DNA of 64,000 nucleotides from JAAFHB01 sp963677935 (GCA_963677935.2 CAXXEH010000003.1:5580001-5644000), one strand, 5' to 3'. Numbered from the stretch's first letter, positions 45,455 to 54,136 are shown. A program made the numbers and translations. Notes: a model not told the origin generated them from the letters alone.

Positions 45455-46210
45455 TTATTTACCCGAACCAAAAACCCTTTTTAGCAGCGTTGTTACCCGT
45501 GCATTGGCATTGGTTCGGATATCCTTCTCGCGTTCTGCTATTTTCAGGAACATCCCCTTTAAAGCCTGTTGCAAAATATAATCTTCAAGTTTAACATCGA
45601 CCACTTTCATTCCGGTCATTTTTCCAATAGCAGAACCCGCAATCTGGTTCCAGTTTTTGGTCAGTTCGTTCCACGATTGTTGTGTGGAAAGTCCAGCCAC
45701 GAGTCCTTTATTGAGCGACTCCCTGATCTTCGGACGGTATAGTTCGCCAAGCTGCTGACTTGTTTTCTGTTCAAAATATAGTGTGGCTGCGTTATTCGAA
45801 CCTTTGAGGATTTGAAGTGCATCGGCAAAAGTCATTTCCCTGACACTGTTTACAAAGATAGGTTTTGCTCCTTTGGCAGCATCTTCTGCCGCACGGTTGA
45901 TCCGGATGATCACATCGTTTACAAGCTTCGATCCGCCAGGGAGTTTGGATAGATTATCCGTAATTGTTTTCGCTTCGGGTGGAAGTAATATTTTAATGGC
46001 GAGGTCTTTGAGATAACCATCAACAGCCGATAGGTGGGTTACCGAACTGTCCGTCCCAACCAGTAACGCCTCTTTAAGACCGTTAACAATATCAGCATTG
46101 GTGAGTGGCAGGTTTTGACTGGCAACTGTTTGCGCCACCTGCGTTAGTTCGGCACACGAATTAATGAGGAAAAGGGATAACGCAAATCCGATGATTTTTA
46201 TTTTATGCAT
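45455..46210 (-). CDS. DUF4197 family lipoprotein
   Basis: A start at 46210 gives 251 residues beginning MHKIKIIGFALSLFLINSCAE, a good lipobox. The upstream ATG at 46306 would put 32 unlikely residues in front and cross into the divergent gene. The mature protein matches DUF4197: GLKEALLVGTDSSV, ILLPPEAKTITDNLSKLPGG, INRAAEDAAKGAKPIFVNSVREMTFADALQIL and ALKGMFLKIAEREKDIR. The function of this family is unknown; it is a helical periplasmic lipoprotein found widely in Proteobacteria and Bacteroidota. A -7-like TACTTTTG on the minus strand at 46235-46242 fits a promoter with a leader of about 18 nt. Confidence 0.85.
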   Translation of the reverse strand: MHKIKIIGFALSLFLINSCAELTQVAQTVASQNLPLTNADIVNGLKEALLVGTDSSVTHLSAVDGYLKDLAIKILLPPEAKTITDNLSKLPGGSKLVNDVIIRINRAAEDAAKGAKPIFVNSVREMTFADALQILKGSNNAATLYFEQKTSQQLGELYRPKIRESLNKGLVAGLSTQQSWNELTKNWNQIAGSAIGKMTGMKVVDVKLEDYILQQALKGMFLKIAEREKDIRTNANARVTTLLKRVFGSGK

Positions 46211-46332
46211 ACTGGAAAATTTAATATTAAATGACAAAAGTAACAGGACCCTGGTTTTTTTGATAAGGTTGAGGAGAAATATTTCAAACTTTGACCAGGG
46301 CAACAAGAAATGTATATGATTGTTTATTCAGC

Positions 46333-47328
46333 ATGACTAAAATACCATTATCAGTTCTGGAATTGGCTACGGTTGTTAAGGGGGGAAATTCCGGAACAGC
46401 AATTGCGGATACTGTGGCAGTAGCCAAACATGCGGAATCGCTAGGATATAAACGGATCTGGATGGCAGAACATCATAATATGGAGCATATCGCAAGTTCT
46501 GCAACCGCTGTGTTGATCGGCCATGTCGCCGGGAAAACTGATACCATTCGCGTGGGATCAGGCGGGATTATGTTACCCAATCACAGTCTGCTGGTTATTG
46601 CTGAACAATTTGGAACGTTGGAAACCATTTATCCTCACAGGATTGATTTGGGGTTAGGACGGGCGCCGGGAACTGATCAGCTGACAGCCAAGGCTCTCCG
46701 TCGAAATAACATGGGTACCTCCTATAATTTCCCTGAAGATGTCAGACAACTACAGACTTATTTAAGCAAGGATAATAGTCAGGCAAAAGTACGTTCATTC
46801 CCGGGTGAAGGTCTCGCAGTTCCCCTTTGGATTTTGGGATCGAGTACCGACAGCGCCTATCTGGCGGCACAGATGGGATTACCATATGCTTTTGCTGCTC
46901 ATTTTGCTCCGGCACAATTCCGGACAGCAATAGCTATCTATCGTAAAAATTTCAGGGCCTCCAGCCAGTTGGAGACGCCTTACGTGATGGCTTGTGTCAA
47001 TATTGTTGGCGCCGATACAAATGAAGAAACTGAATTTTTACTGACGAGTTTGCTCGGTTTGTTTGTTGGAGTGATTACCAATACGCGGAGCCCGTTAATG
47101 CCTCCGGGACCATTACCTGCAAGTTTTTATGTTCCCGAGGTACAGGCTTTAGTTAAAAACATGTTGTCGTGTACCTTTACAGGCGACCGCCAACGGCTTG
47201 GAGAGCATCTTTCAAAGTTTATTTCTGAAACGGGTATTGATGAATTGATGGCAGCCACTTACATTTACGACCGGGAAGCAAAACTTAAGTCCTTCACAAT
47301 CTTAAACGAAGCTTTGAGCGACATATAA
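46333..47328 (+). CDS. LLM-class flavin-dependent oxidoreductase (MsnO8-like)
   Basis: The start at 46333 (MTKIPLSVLELATVVKGG) gives 331 residues and matches the usual beginning of this group; the longer frame from 46291 adds 14 unrelated residues. Luciferase-like monooxygenase motifs are GYKRIWMAEHHNMEHIASSAT, IRVGSGGIMLPNHSLLVIAEQFGTLE and RIDLGLGRAPGTD. The later IWILGSSTDSAYLAAQMGLPYAFAAHF is also typical. It uses reduced flavin and oxygen in other organisms, though many members have unknown substrates. It stands alone, divergent from the DUF4197 gene, and appears cytoplasmic. Confidence 0.88.
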   Translation: MTKIPLSVLELATVVKGGNSGTAIADTVAVAKHAESLGYKRIWMAEHHNMEHIASSATAVLIGHVAGKTDTIRVGSGGIMLPNHSLLVIAEQFGTLETIYPHRIDLGLGRAPGTDQLTAKALRRNNMGTSYNFPEDVRQLQTYLSKDNSQAKVRSFPGEGLAVPLWILGSSTDSAYLAAQMGLPYAFAAHFAPAQFRTAIAIYRKNFRASSQLETPYVMACVNIVGADTNEETEFLLTSLLGLFVGVITNTRSPLMPPGPLPASFYVPEVQALVKNMLSCTFTGDRQRLGEHLSKFISETGIDELMAATYIYDREAKLKSFTILNEALSDI

Positions 47329-47576
47329 AATATCCGTAATCAATCGACAAACGTCTCTTTTTGATTTATTACCATTCCTCAGGATTTTCATCTTCAAAAA
47401 TGTCTGGGATCAGCAGTTGATCATCTCCATTGGCATTCATCTCCTTAAATGCTTTATCCCAACCTTTTCTGAGCTTCGATAATGGCTTAATGATAATCTG
47501 TTCTTTATCAAGTATTAAGTCAACTGTATCCTGAATTTTAACTTTCACCCGCGTAGTATCCCTTACTTAAGGGGAA
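47329..47576. other. Intergenic region with an antitoxin remnant
   Basis: Between the LLM oxidoreductase stop and the BlaI operators the only recognisable item is the minus-strand MazE-like remnant at 47369-47548. No toxin frame lies on either side of it. Confidence 0.6.
47369..47548 (-). pseudogene. 5'-truncated MazE/AbrB-type antitoxin remnant, no toxin partner
   Basis: A minus-strand frame of 59 residues, open from a GTG at 47548 to TAA at 47369, reads VKVKIQDTVDLILDKEQIII, then KPLSKLRKGWDKAFKEM, GDDQLLIPDIF and a C-terminal EEW. The second half matches MazE antitoxins, whose tail after the AbrB DNA-binding fold has KPxxxxRxGWxxxF and GDDxLLxxD. The N-terminal AbrB part (normally with IGNSxGIRIP) is absent, and no mazF frame follows downstream. 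The product could still be made from GTG as a tail peptide, but a decayed orphan is more likely. Confidence 0.65.
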
Positions 47577-47635
47577 AACTAAAATTATTAGTAAATAAAC
47601 TAAAAAAAGTAGTTGGAAAACTAAAAAATGTAGTT
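47577..47635 (+). promoter_or_regulatory. Three phased BlaI-type operators
   Basis: Dyads AACTA-N7-TAGTA (47577-47593), AACTA-N7-TAGTT (47598-47614) and AACTA-N7-TAGTT (47619-47635) have centres at 47585, 47606 and 47627, exactly 21 bp apart. Two of them cover the -33 element and the spacer of the promoter. They resemble BlaI/MecI operators (ACTA/TAGT half-sites), so the first blaI gene is probably autorepressed. Confidence 0.7.
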
Positions 47636-47642
47636 ATGTTTG
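47613..47642 (+). promoter_or_regulatory. Promoter of the first blaI/M56 operon
   Basis: TTG at 47613-47615 and TATGTTTG at 47635-47642 are separated by 19 nt, matching the Bacteroidota consensus. The start codon at 47662 is 19 nt beyond the -7 element. The operators overlap it. Confidence 0.7.
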
Positions 47643-47661
47643 TTGAATAATTTATTCAACT

Positions 47662-48036
47662 ATGAAACATCTGACAAACAGGGAAGAAGAGATCATGGAA
47701 ATCTTCTGGCAAAAAGGTCCTTCCTATGTAAAGGACATCATTGACGAATTGGCTGATCCCAAACCACACTACAATACTATTTCGACAATTGTGCGTGGGC
47801 TCGAGGAGAAAGGTTTTTTGGGACATGAGCAATTTGGGAATACCCACCGGTATACGGCTACCATCTCAAGAGAAGAATTTAGCCGGAACACAATTAAAAA
47901 CATAGTAGGAAAGTATTTCAATAAATCGTACTCGTCCGTTGTATCTATGTTCGTAGAGGAGGAGAAAATCTCGTTGGAAGAAATTAAAGAGTTGATTCGC
48001 CTGACAGAAACCTCCAAACCCGAAAGCCATGAATGA
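47662..48036 (+). CDS. BlaI/MecI/CopY-family repressor (first copy)
   Basis: The 124-residue protein is a winged-helix repressor: LTNREEEIMEIFWQKGPSYVKDIIDEL (first helices), PHYNTISTIVRGLEEKGFLGHEQFGNTHRYTA (recognition helix and wing), then a dimerisation tail with FSRNTIKNIVGKYFNKSYSSVVSMF. BlaI proteins bind ACTA/TAGT dyads as dimers and are cleaved after the M56 sensor is activated. The gene overlaps the M56 gene by 8 nt and is preceded by three dyads. No beta-lactamase gene is in the window, so the controlled output must be something else. Confidence 0.92.
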   Translation: MKHLTNREEEIMEIFWQKGPSYVKDIIDELADPKPHYNTISTIVRGLEEKGFLGHEQFGNTHRYTATISREEFSRNTIKNIVGKYFNKSYSSVVSMFVEEEKISLEEIKELIRLTETSKPESHE

Positions 48037-50227
48037 TTTTCTTTTATATCTGCTGAATTCATCACTCTGTCTCACCTTTTTTTATCTTCTTTTCCGGACA
48101 TTACTGCGGAAAGAGACTTTTTTTACGTTGAGCAGGATTGTTTTGTTGACAATCGTTATTTGCTCCATGATTATTCCATTGGTGATCTTACCCAAAACCC
48201 TTCAAACTCCCACGGTTGTTGGAACAATACCGATTCATACAGGGATTCAAAATAGTAATCTTAATTTTTCAAGCATCGAAAAAACGGTAACGATTGGAAA
48301 TGATTTTTCAAAAGAAAAAATTAGCCGACCATTTGTGCACTCGCTACCACAAATTCTGCTTTTCGGATATTTGACAGGTTGTGTGATCTCTTTACTGATC
48401 CTGATGTATGGTCTTATTCGGATAGGAATACTTTCCCGGGAGGCTCGGATGATACAGACGGAGGGTTTCCGGCTTCTGATTGTCAAAAAGGAGATTTCTG
48501 CCTTCTCTTTGGGCCATTTGGTTTTCATTTCCAGGAAGGATTACGAAGATCACGGCTTTGAGATTCTGACACACGAGCAGGAGCACATCCGGCTGAACCA
48601 TTTTTATGATCTGATTTTTCTCGATATCGTAAAAATGATCTATTGGTTCAATCCGGTTATCTATCTTCTAATCCACGACATAAAAGATATTCATGAATAT
48701 CAGGCTGATAATTTTGCCCTTAACAAGGGAGGAATCAATGCAACTCAATATCAACTGTTAATTATTCAAAAAGGTGTCGGGTCACAACGATTTGCCCTTG
48801 CCAACAGTTTTAATCAGTTTCAAATTAAAAAGCGGATAAACATGATGAACAAAAAAAAATCAAGTAGAACACCTGTTTTGAAAGTGGCAGCATTTCTACC
48901 GATGATTGCTTTGCTGTTGATGGCTTTTGGCAGACAAAACGATATTAGGCAACCATTAGGTTCCAAACAACCCATTTTGGAGCAAAGATTTAGCCAGGAC
49001 TCCATATTAGGATTGAAAAAATCTGAAACCCACCATTTACTTCCATCATTGATTAAAGGAATAAGTTATACCGCAGATGATAAAATCGCCATCGACAGTT
49101 TAACCCAAAAGATATGTCTGTATAAGAATGCAGAGGTAAGGTTTAAAGACATCAAAATAACAGCAGATTACATTGAGATCCATAGAGACAGTAATTTTAT
49201 ATATTCCTCCGGAAATTCAGTTCTAGAAAAAGGTAAACGGGAATTTAGGGCTAATGAAATCAGATATAATCTTGTAACCGGAAAGTTTGTTATGCCTGAA
49301 ACCGATAAGCTTATGTTGAATGAATCAAACAGTGAATCTTTAAGTGGTGCAGTTGTTGGCAAAGTGATTCTTTCTGATGGAAGACCTTTACAACGATTAG
49401 CGGTAAGAATTAAGGGGACAGATGAAAGAGTATTGACCGATCAGGATGGACGTTTCAAATTAGAGAATGTTCCAAAAGATGGTGTTCTGGAGTTTATCAA
49501 CGTAGGTTTAAATACCTGCATAGCAAAACCAGATTTTGAACATCCGATGAACATTAAAATGGAGCTGAGCACTTTCTGGATCGACCGGGTGAAGGTGATA
49601 GGACATACCATTAGCAACACCTCCCCAAAACCATTACCAAAGAATGGTTTCGCATCAGGAATGAAGGTGAATCCTCCATTATTTATTGTGAATGGGGTAA
49701 TTGCCACTAAAAGCCAAATGGACCTGCTCGAACCTGATGATTTGGCCGCTGTTAATATTGTACATGGGAAATCGGCAACTGATAAATATGGTCCGATGGC
49801 AAAGAATGGGGCCATGGAAATTACAACCAGAAAAAAAGTTAACCTGACAACGGATGACACAAAGGATATCGTTGAAGTGAATGAATATGCTGATAATCAG
49901 AACATGGACATCCATCATAACAATGTAGTTGAGGAGATGCCTGAATTTAAAGGGGGGATGAAAGAGCTTATGAAGTTTTTGGCTGAGAACATGAAGTATC
50001 CCGATCAGGCAAAAGCGGATCTGGCACAGGGAGATGTGCAGGTAAACTTTGTCATTAACCGAAACGGGAAGGTTGAGCAGGTGAAAGTTGCAAAGGAAGT
50101 AAATCCGGCATTGGCAGCTGAGGTAATCCGTGTGATTCGTTTGATGCCTGACTGGAATCCAGGAAGGCAGAGTGGTAAGCCCGTGGATGTTTTCTTCACC
50201 ATTCCGATTCAGTTTTCACTTCAATAA
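48029..50227 (+). CDS. M56 (BlaR1-like) sensor peptidase with LptA/OstA-like, plug-like and TonB C-terminal domains
   Basis: The 732-residue protein has four membrane helices in its first 300 residues and the zinc peptidase motif HEQEH (H182, E183, H186) in the cytoplasmic loop. After the last helix (AAFLPMIALLLMAFG) the periplasmic part is unusual. Residues about 343-430 resemble an LptA/LptD N-terminal (OstA-like) repeat: AEVRFKDIKITADYIEIHRD, with a later YSSGNSVLEKGKREF. Next come a carboxypeptidase-regulatory-like domain (GKVILSDGRPLQRLAVRIKG), a plug-like repeat (PLFIVNGVIATKSQM ... ATDKYGPMAKNGAMEITTR) and a TonB C-terminal domain (EMPEFKGGMKELMKFLAENM to the end). It probably senses an envelope state and triggers BlaI loss. 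The OstA-like call is by eye. Confidence 0.85.
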   Translation: MNDFLLYLLNSSLCLTFFYLLFRTLLRKETFFTLSRIVLLTIVICSMIIPLVILPKTLQTPTVVGTIPIHTGIQNSNLNFSSIEKTVTIGNDFSKEKISRPFVHSLPQILLFGYLTGCVISLLILMYGLIRIGILSREARMIQTEGFRLLIVKKEISAFSLGHLVFISRKDYEDHGFEILTHEQEHIRLNHFYDLIFLDIVKMIYWFNPVIYLLIHDIKDIHEYQADNFALNKGGINATQYQLLIIQKGVGSQRFALANSFNQFQIKKRINMMNKKKSSRTPVLKVAAFLPMIALLLMAFGRQNDIRQPLGSKQPILEQRFSQDSILGLKKSETHHLLPSLIKGISYTADDKIAIDSLTQKICLYKNAEVRFKDIKITADYIEIHRDSNFIYSSGNSVLEKGKREFRANEIRYNLVTGKFVMPETDKLMLNESNSESLSGAVVGKVILSDGRPLQRLAVRIKGTDERVLTDQDGRFKLENVPKDGVLEFINVGLNTCIAKPDFEHPMNIKMELSTFWIDRVKVIGHTISNTSPKPLPKNGFASGMKVNPPLFIVNGVIATKSQMDLLEPDDLAAVNIVHGKSATDKYGPMAKNGAMEITTRKKVNLTTDDTKDIVEVNEYADNQNMDIHHNNVVEEMPEFKGGMKELMKFLAENMKYPDQAKADLAQGDVQVNFVINRNGKVEQVKVAKEVNPALAAEVIRVIRLMPDWNPGRQSGKPVDVFFTIPIQFSLQ

Positions 50228-50314
50228 TTCCGAAATCCGTATTGAAAGCAATAATTGGTTGTAACCTTTTCGCCAATTTCAGATCTAAAGGACAAAACTA
50301 AAAATTTCAATATT

Positions 50315-50662
50315 ATGGAAGACTTTTCATTAGCCCTGATCTGGCTGGGCTTTTTTGCCAGTGTGTTTTTTGGCTGGTATTTTTACCTTCAGGCCCGGAA
50401 CAAGGAGCGCATGGCGCTGATCGAGAAAAATGTCGATCTACACGGGATTTCTAAAGTGCGGGAGGCCCGTTTTCACTTTCCCTGGTTCAAACTGGGGATG
50501 ATTATAACAGGAACTGGTTTAGGATTTTGCCTGGCAATAATTTTAGGTGAGATTTCGGCAATAAGGAGGATGGAAGGTCCAATGATGTTTGGATGTATGC
50601 TGTTGTTTGGAGGTCTTGGGATGGTGATTGCCCACATTATCGAAAAACCCAAAGCTCAATAA
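50315..50662 (+). CDS. Small DUF6249-like membrane protein
   Basis: The start at 50315 (MEDFSLALIWLGFF) gives 115 residues; a longer frame from 50255 adds 20 hydrophilic residues without support. It has an N-terminal helix (LALIWLGFFASVFFGWYFYL), a charged segment (ARNKERMALIEKNVDLHG) and two C-terminal helices. The RMALIEK motif and three-helix build match DUF6249-type inner-membrane proteins that often precede ECF sigma genes in Bacteroidota. The sigma gene starts 8 nt downstream, indicating an operon. Function is unknown. Confidence 0.75.
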   Translation: MEDFSLALIWLGFFASVFFGWYFYLQARNKERMALIEKNVDLHGISKVREARFHFPWFKLGMIITGTGLGFCLAIILGEISAIRRMEGPMMFGCMLLFGGLGMVIAHIIEKPKAQ

Positions 50663-50669
50663 AATATAA

Positions 50670-51230
50670 ATGGATTCTGTTTACATCAAAAATGTTTTAA
50701 ACGGTAGCACAGAAGATTTCAGGTTTCTTATCCGAAAGTATAAGGACCTGGCATTTTCTGTGGCTGTTGCTGTCGTTAAAAACGAATTTGATGCTGAAGA
50801 GGTGGTCCAGGAGAGTTTTATCAAAGTGTTTCAGAATCTAAAATCCTTCAAAGGGAAATCGGATTTCAAAACATGGTTTTACCGGATACTGATCAATGAG
50901 GCGTTTAAGCATCTTCAGAAAAGTAAAAAGGAGATCGTATTATCAACCAATCAGAATTTGCCCGAGACTGAAGAGTTCGATGAGAATTTCAGAGGGCTAA
51001 ATGATGAAGAACAAAAATATTTGGTGACCGAATCGCTTAAAAAGATACCTCCACAGGAGTCGCTCAGTCTGCAATTGTTTTATCTGGATGGGAATAGTAT
51101 CCATGAAATGATCAACCTTACTGGTTGGTCTGAAGCCAATGCGAAGGTGATTTTGTACCGTGCAAGAAAACATCTGCTGGAGGTGGTGAACACCATGATC
51201 GGAAAAGAATTTTTAATTGGGAAAAGATGA
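50670..51230 (+). CDS. ECF sigma factor
   Basis: The 186-residue protein has sigma region 2 (YKDLAFSVAVAVVKNEFDAEEVVQESFIKVFQNLKSFKGKSDFKTWFYRI) and region 4 (LKKIPPQESLSLQLFYLDGNSIHEMINLTGWSEANAKVILYRARKHL). The final four bases overlap the start of the next gene, a small membrane protein. The pair resembles sigma/anti-sigma couples, although the partner has no recognised anti-sigma domain. Its closest relatives in sequence character are SigW-like factors that answer envelope conditions. The target genes are unknown; the downstream beta-barrel gene has its own BlaI-type promoter. Confidence 0.92.
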   Translation: MDSVYIKNVLNGSTEDFRFLIRKYKDLAFSVAVAVVKNEFDAEEVVQESFIKVFQNLKSFKGKSDFKTWFYRILINEAFKHLQKSKKEIVLSTNQNLPETEEFDENFRGLNDEEQKYLVTESLKKIPPQESLSLQLFYLDGNSIHEMINLTGWSEANAKVILYRARKHLLEVVNTMIGKEFLIGKR

Positions 51231-51568
51231 AATTAGAAAAAGAAGATAAGTTAGTCCGTGAACTGATGGAAAAATCAGGAAGGGAGATGCCTTTCGCCGA
51301 TTTCGAGGACAAACTGATGGTTCAGATTTACAAAGAGGCGAATACTTCTCGTTCATTCCTGAAAGATATCAGACTATCCTGGTTCTTCTTTTTCCTCGGA
51401 ACGCTTTTTGGCCTAATACTAAATATAATTGTCTCGAAAATGAACCAACCCATCATGGGTTTACCCGCTCAACAATTCAGCCTGATTATCCAGACGCTGT
51501 TTGTGATCTTCCTGTTATTCCTGATTGACAGGTTTATCGGACTTTCCAAAAAAATTGATAATAATTAA
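51227..51568 (+). CDS. Small two-helix membrane protein, possible anti-sigma factor
   Basis: The 113-residue protein begins with a charged N-terminal part (DKLVRELMEKSGREMPFADFEDKLMVQIYKEA) and then has two membrane helices (about 48-68 and 83-105). Overlap of 4 nt with the ECF sigma gene and the soluble helical N-terminus make an anti-sigma role plausible. I do not recognise a family. Topology would place both termini in the cytoplasm. Confidence 0.75.
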   Translation: MKLEKEDKLVRELMEKSGREMPFADFEDKLMVQIYKEANTSRSFLKDIRLSWFFFFLGTLFGLILNIIVSKMNQPIMGLPAQQFSLIIQTLFVIFLLFLIDRFIGLSKKIDNN

Positions 51569-51596
51569 AGATTTTTAACTATACAATGCGTCGGAT

Positions 51597-51621
51597 GACT
51601 AATTATATAGTCATATATTTG
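51597..51621 (+). promoter_or_regulatory. BlaI-type operator and -7 element upstream of the receptor gene
   Basis: GACTA-N6-TAGTC (51597-51612) is followed one base later by TATATTTG (51614-51621). The same arrangement, with nearly the same bases, is found at 55968-55992 in front of the second blaI gene. A TTG at the expected -33 distance is not obvious here. Confidence 0.65.
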
Positions 51622-51640
51622 TATAATCAAAAATTTTAAA

Positions 51641-54136
51641 ATGTTAAGTAAATCCCTCTTGATACGGCGTAGGTCCATCCCAATCGCCATTTTGATTCTT
51701 CTCTGTTCTTTTTTGGTTAATGTGCCCATATACGCCATCATTGTACCTGGTAAATTTCAGATCAGGGGGGTTGCCACGGATGCAGAAACCGGGAAAACAA
51801 TTCCCTATGCTACCGTTACCGCCCAAAGCGCTCATCGAATCATTAAACGTCTGGCAACCGATGCGGAGGGTAAATTTTCATTTGCACTCGATTCAACCGG
51901 CAAATTTTCTGTTATGGTCCAATCTGTTGGCTTTAAAACAGGAAAATTCGAAGTGAATGTTGAGGAGAAAACGACAAAAATCGATTTGGGAGCCACAAAG
52001 TTGTTCCCGGGAACTGAAAATATTGGAGAGGTTTCGGTTACCGCACAGAAACCTCTTATCAGAACGGAGGTGGATAAGATCGTGTATAGTATCGAGGCCG
52101 ATCCCGATTCAAAAACGGCTACTGCGCTGGAGATGCTCCGGAAGTTGCCGATGGTGACCGTCGACGGAGAAGATAATATACAGGTAAAGGGCACCTCCAA
52201 TTTTAAGATTTTGCTCAACGGGAAAAACTCTTCAATGCTCAACCAAAATCCAAAGGATGTTCTTCGCAGTTTGCCTGCCAATTCGATCAAAGATATTGAA
52301 GTGATTACTAATCCCTCGTCGAAGTATGATGCAGAAGGAACGGGTGGTATACTGAATATCATTACCAACAAAAAACAGATGGATGGGTTTATGGGAAGAA
52401 TCAATGCCGGATTTGATACACGTGGAGGGTATAACGGCGGAATTTATGTCACATCAAAAATCAAAAAACTTGGATTTTCTTTTAATTATACTAAAAGCGA
52501 TTATCGGCAGCCAGAAAGTGAGAGTAATTCGTGGCGCGAAAATTTACTAAGTTCAACTTATCACTACACTGAATCGACCGGAACGATTAAGTACGAGGGC
52601 GTTTCGAATATGGCCATGGGGGAAGCCAGTTATGAGGTCGATTCTCTGAATCTGATCAGCCTCTCTTTCTGGGGATATTCCGGTGATAATACCAGTCCCG
52701 GCGAAATGTTTACAACTGATTACGACCTGAATCATAACCTCACAAGAAAATTTGTGAATGAGTCCTCCTCCTTAAATAAATATGGTAATATTTCTGGAAA
52801 TATTGATTACCAGCGAACTTTTAAAAAGCCTGAAAAATCATTTACCGTTTCCTATAAACTGGAACAAATTCCCCGAAAAACAGATGCGTTGAATCGCGTT
52901 GACGGTCAAATGAATTATGATTCCTATGAGCAGCGATCAAAAAATAGCGCCTCCGGAACCGAGCAAACACTCCAGGTGGACTATTATAATCCCATCACCA
53001 AAAAGCACCAGATGGAAGGGGGATTGAAATATATTCTTCGCCAAAACATCAGTAACTCAGAGATCACCCGTTACGATGCCTTGCAGGATTTGTGGATCCG
53101 CGACGACGCGAGGAATAACGATCTTGACTATGACCAGCACATCATTGGAATGTATGGCGGTTATGTTTTAAAGCTTAAAAAAGTGAGCATAAAAACGGGG
53201 ATCAGACTTGAAGGGACGATTAACGACGGATATTTCAAATCGGTAAAAGATACGAGCTTCACAAACAGAATGTTTAACCTGATTCCTTATATCACCATTT
53301 CCAAAAACCTTGAAAAGGGGCAGAATGTTAAGATGTCGTATACCCAAAGACTTCAGCGCCCCAGTATTTATTACCTGAACCCTTATCGTAACGACCAGGA
53401 CCCGTTAAACATCAGAACTGGCAATCCCAATTTGGATGCCGAAATTTCGCATACCATCGACCTTTCTTACGGAAAATATGCCAGCAAATACAACGTTAAT
53501 GTGAGCTTAAACGGAGCATTGGTGAATAATGCCATAAATCCGGTTTCGTCCATAAATTCTGCCGGAGTAGGTACGACTACCTATAAAAATATCGGAAAGA
53601 GCCAGCAGTTTGGCAGTTACCTGAACGGATCGTACCGCCCCAACGCAAAAATCAATCTAAATGCGAACCTGAATGCCAATTACTCATTTCTGGCTAGTAA
53701 TGATGGACGAAACCTTAAAAATGAAGGGTTTAGTTTTTCCGGCTTTCTGAATTTAAGGTATATGGCATGGAAGAACGGAACCATATCGGGTTATTTGGGA
53801 CTCTATTCACCAAGAGTTATGTTGCAGGGGAAATCCTCTCCGTACCAGTTTATGGGGATTAATGTGTCTCAGGAATGTTTGAAGAAAAAGCTTACGGCAA
53901 CAATTTCCGTTTCCGATCCTTTTAGGGCCAAGGTTAACTATGAATCATCATTTGATGATCCGACATTTCATCAGAAAAGCAACTTTTCCTACTCGAACCG
54001 GATGGTCAGGTTTTCTCTCTCCTACCGTTTTGGCGAGATGAAAGGGGAGATCAAAAAAGCCAAAAGGGGGATAAAAAATGAAGATTTAAAGGGTGGCGGA
54101 GACAATTCCGGAGGTTCAGGAAGTGGCGGGAGTTAG
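51641..54136 (+). CDS. Outer-membrane beta-barrel receptor, TonB-dependent-like
   Basis: The 831-residue protein has a signal region (IPIAILILLCSFLVNVPIYA), an N-terminal carboxypeptidase-regulatory-like domain (IRGVATDAETGKTIPYATVTAQ), a plug (ISVTAQKP-type segment with EVDKIVYSIEADPDSKTATALEMLRKLPMVTV and ITNPSSKYDAEGTGGILNIIT) and a large beta-barrel. The C-terminus is a Gly/Ser-rich tail (GGGDNSGGSGSGG) after the final strand, so the usual terminal aromatic is not at the very end. This is the OMP_b-brl_3 type, related to TonB receptors but lacking a SusD partner. An operator/promoter of the BlaI type lies just upstream, which suggests regulation by the second BlaI. The thioredoxin-like lipoprotein follows. 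Confidence 0.85.
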   Translation: MLSKSLLIRRRSIPIAILILLCSFLVNVPIYAIIVPGKFQIRGVATDAETGKTIPYATVTAQSAHRIIKRLATDAEGKFSFALDSTGKFSVMVQSVGFKTGKFEVNVEEKTTKIDLGATKLFPGTENIGEVSVTAQKPLIRTEVDKIVYSIEADPDSKTATALEMLRKLPMVTVDGEDNIQVKGTSNFKILLNGKNSSMLNQNPKDVLRSLPANSIKDIEVITNPSSKYDAEGTGGILNIITNKKQMDGFMGRINAGFDTRGGYNGGIYVTSKIKKLGFSFNYTKSDYRQPESESNSWRENLLSSTYHYTESTGTIKYEGVSNMAMGEASYEVDSLNLISLSFWGYSGDNTSPGEMFTTDYDLNHNLTRKFVNESSSLNKYGNISGNIDYQRTFKKPEKSFTVSYKLEQIPRKTDALNRVDGQMNYDSYEQRSKNSASGTEQTLQVDYYNPITKKHQMEGGLKYILRQNISNSEITRYDALQDLWIRDDARNNDLDYDQHIIGMYGGYVLKLKKVSIKTGIRLEGTINDGYFKSVKDTSFTNRMFNLIPYITISKNLEKGQNVKMSYTQRLQRPSIYYLNPYRNDQDPLNIRTGNPNLDAEISHTIDLSYGKYASKYNVNVSLNGALVNNAINPVSSINSAGVGTTTYKNIGKSQQFGSYLNGSYRPNAKINLNANLNANYSFLASNDGRNLKNEGFSFSGFLNLRYMAWKNGTISGYLGLYSPRVMLQGKSSPYQFMGINVSQECLKKKLTATISVSDPFRAKVNYESSFDDPTFHQKSNFSYSNRMVRFSLSYRFGEMKGEIKKAKRGIKNEDLKGGGDNSGGSGSGGS

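Noticed and set aside
49441..49860. A 139-codon minus-strand frame inside the first M56 gene
   Set aside because: It is a shadow of the M56/TonB coding sequence; no start context or domain.
47662..50227. Interpreting the BlaI/M56 pairs as beta-lactam resistance
   Set aside because: No beta-lactamase or penicillin-binding protein gene is present, and the sensors have no penicillin-binding domain but TonB-type tails.
51832..52404. A 190-codon minus-strand frame opposite the receptor gene
   Set aside because: It mirrors the plug region of the beta-barrel receptor and has no independent motif.
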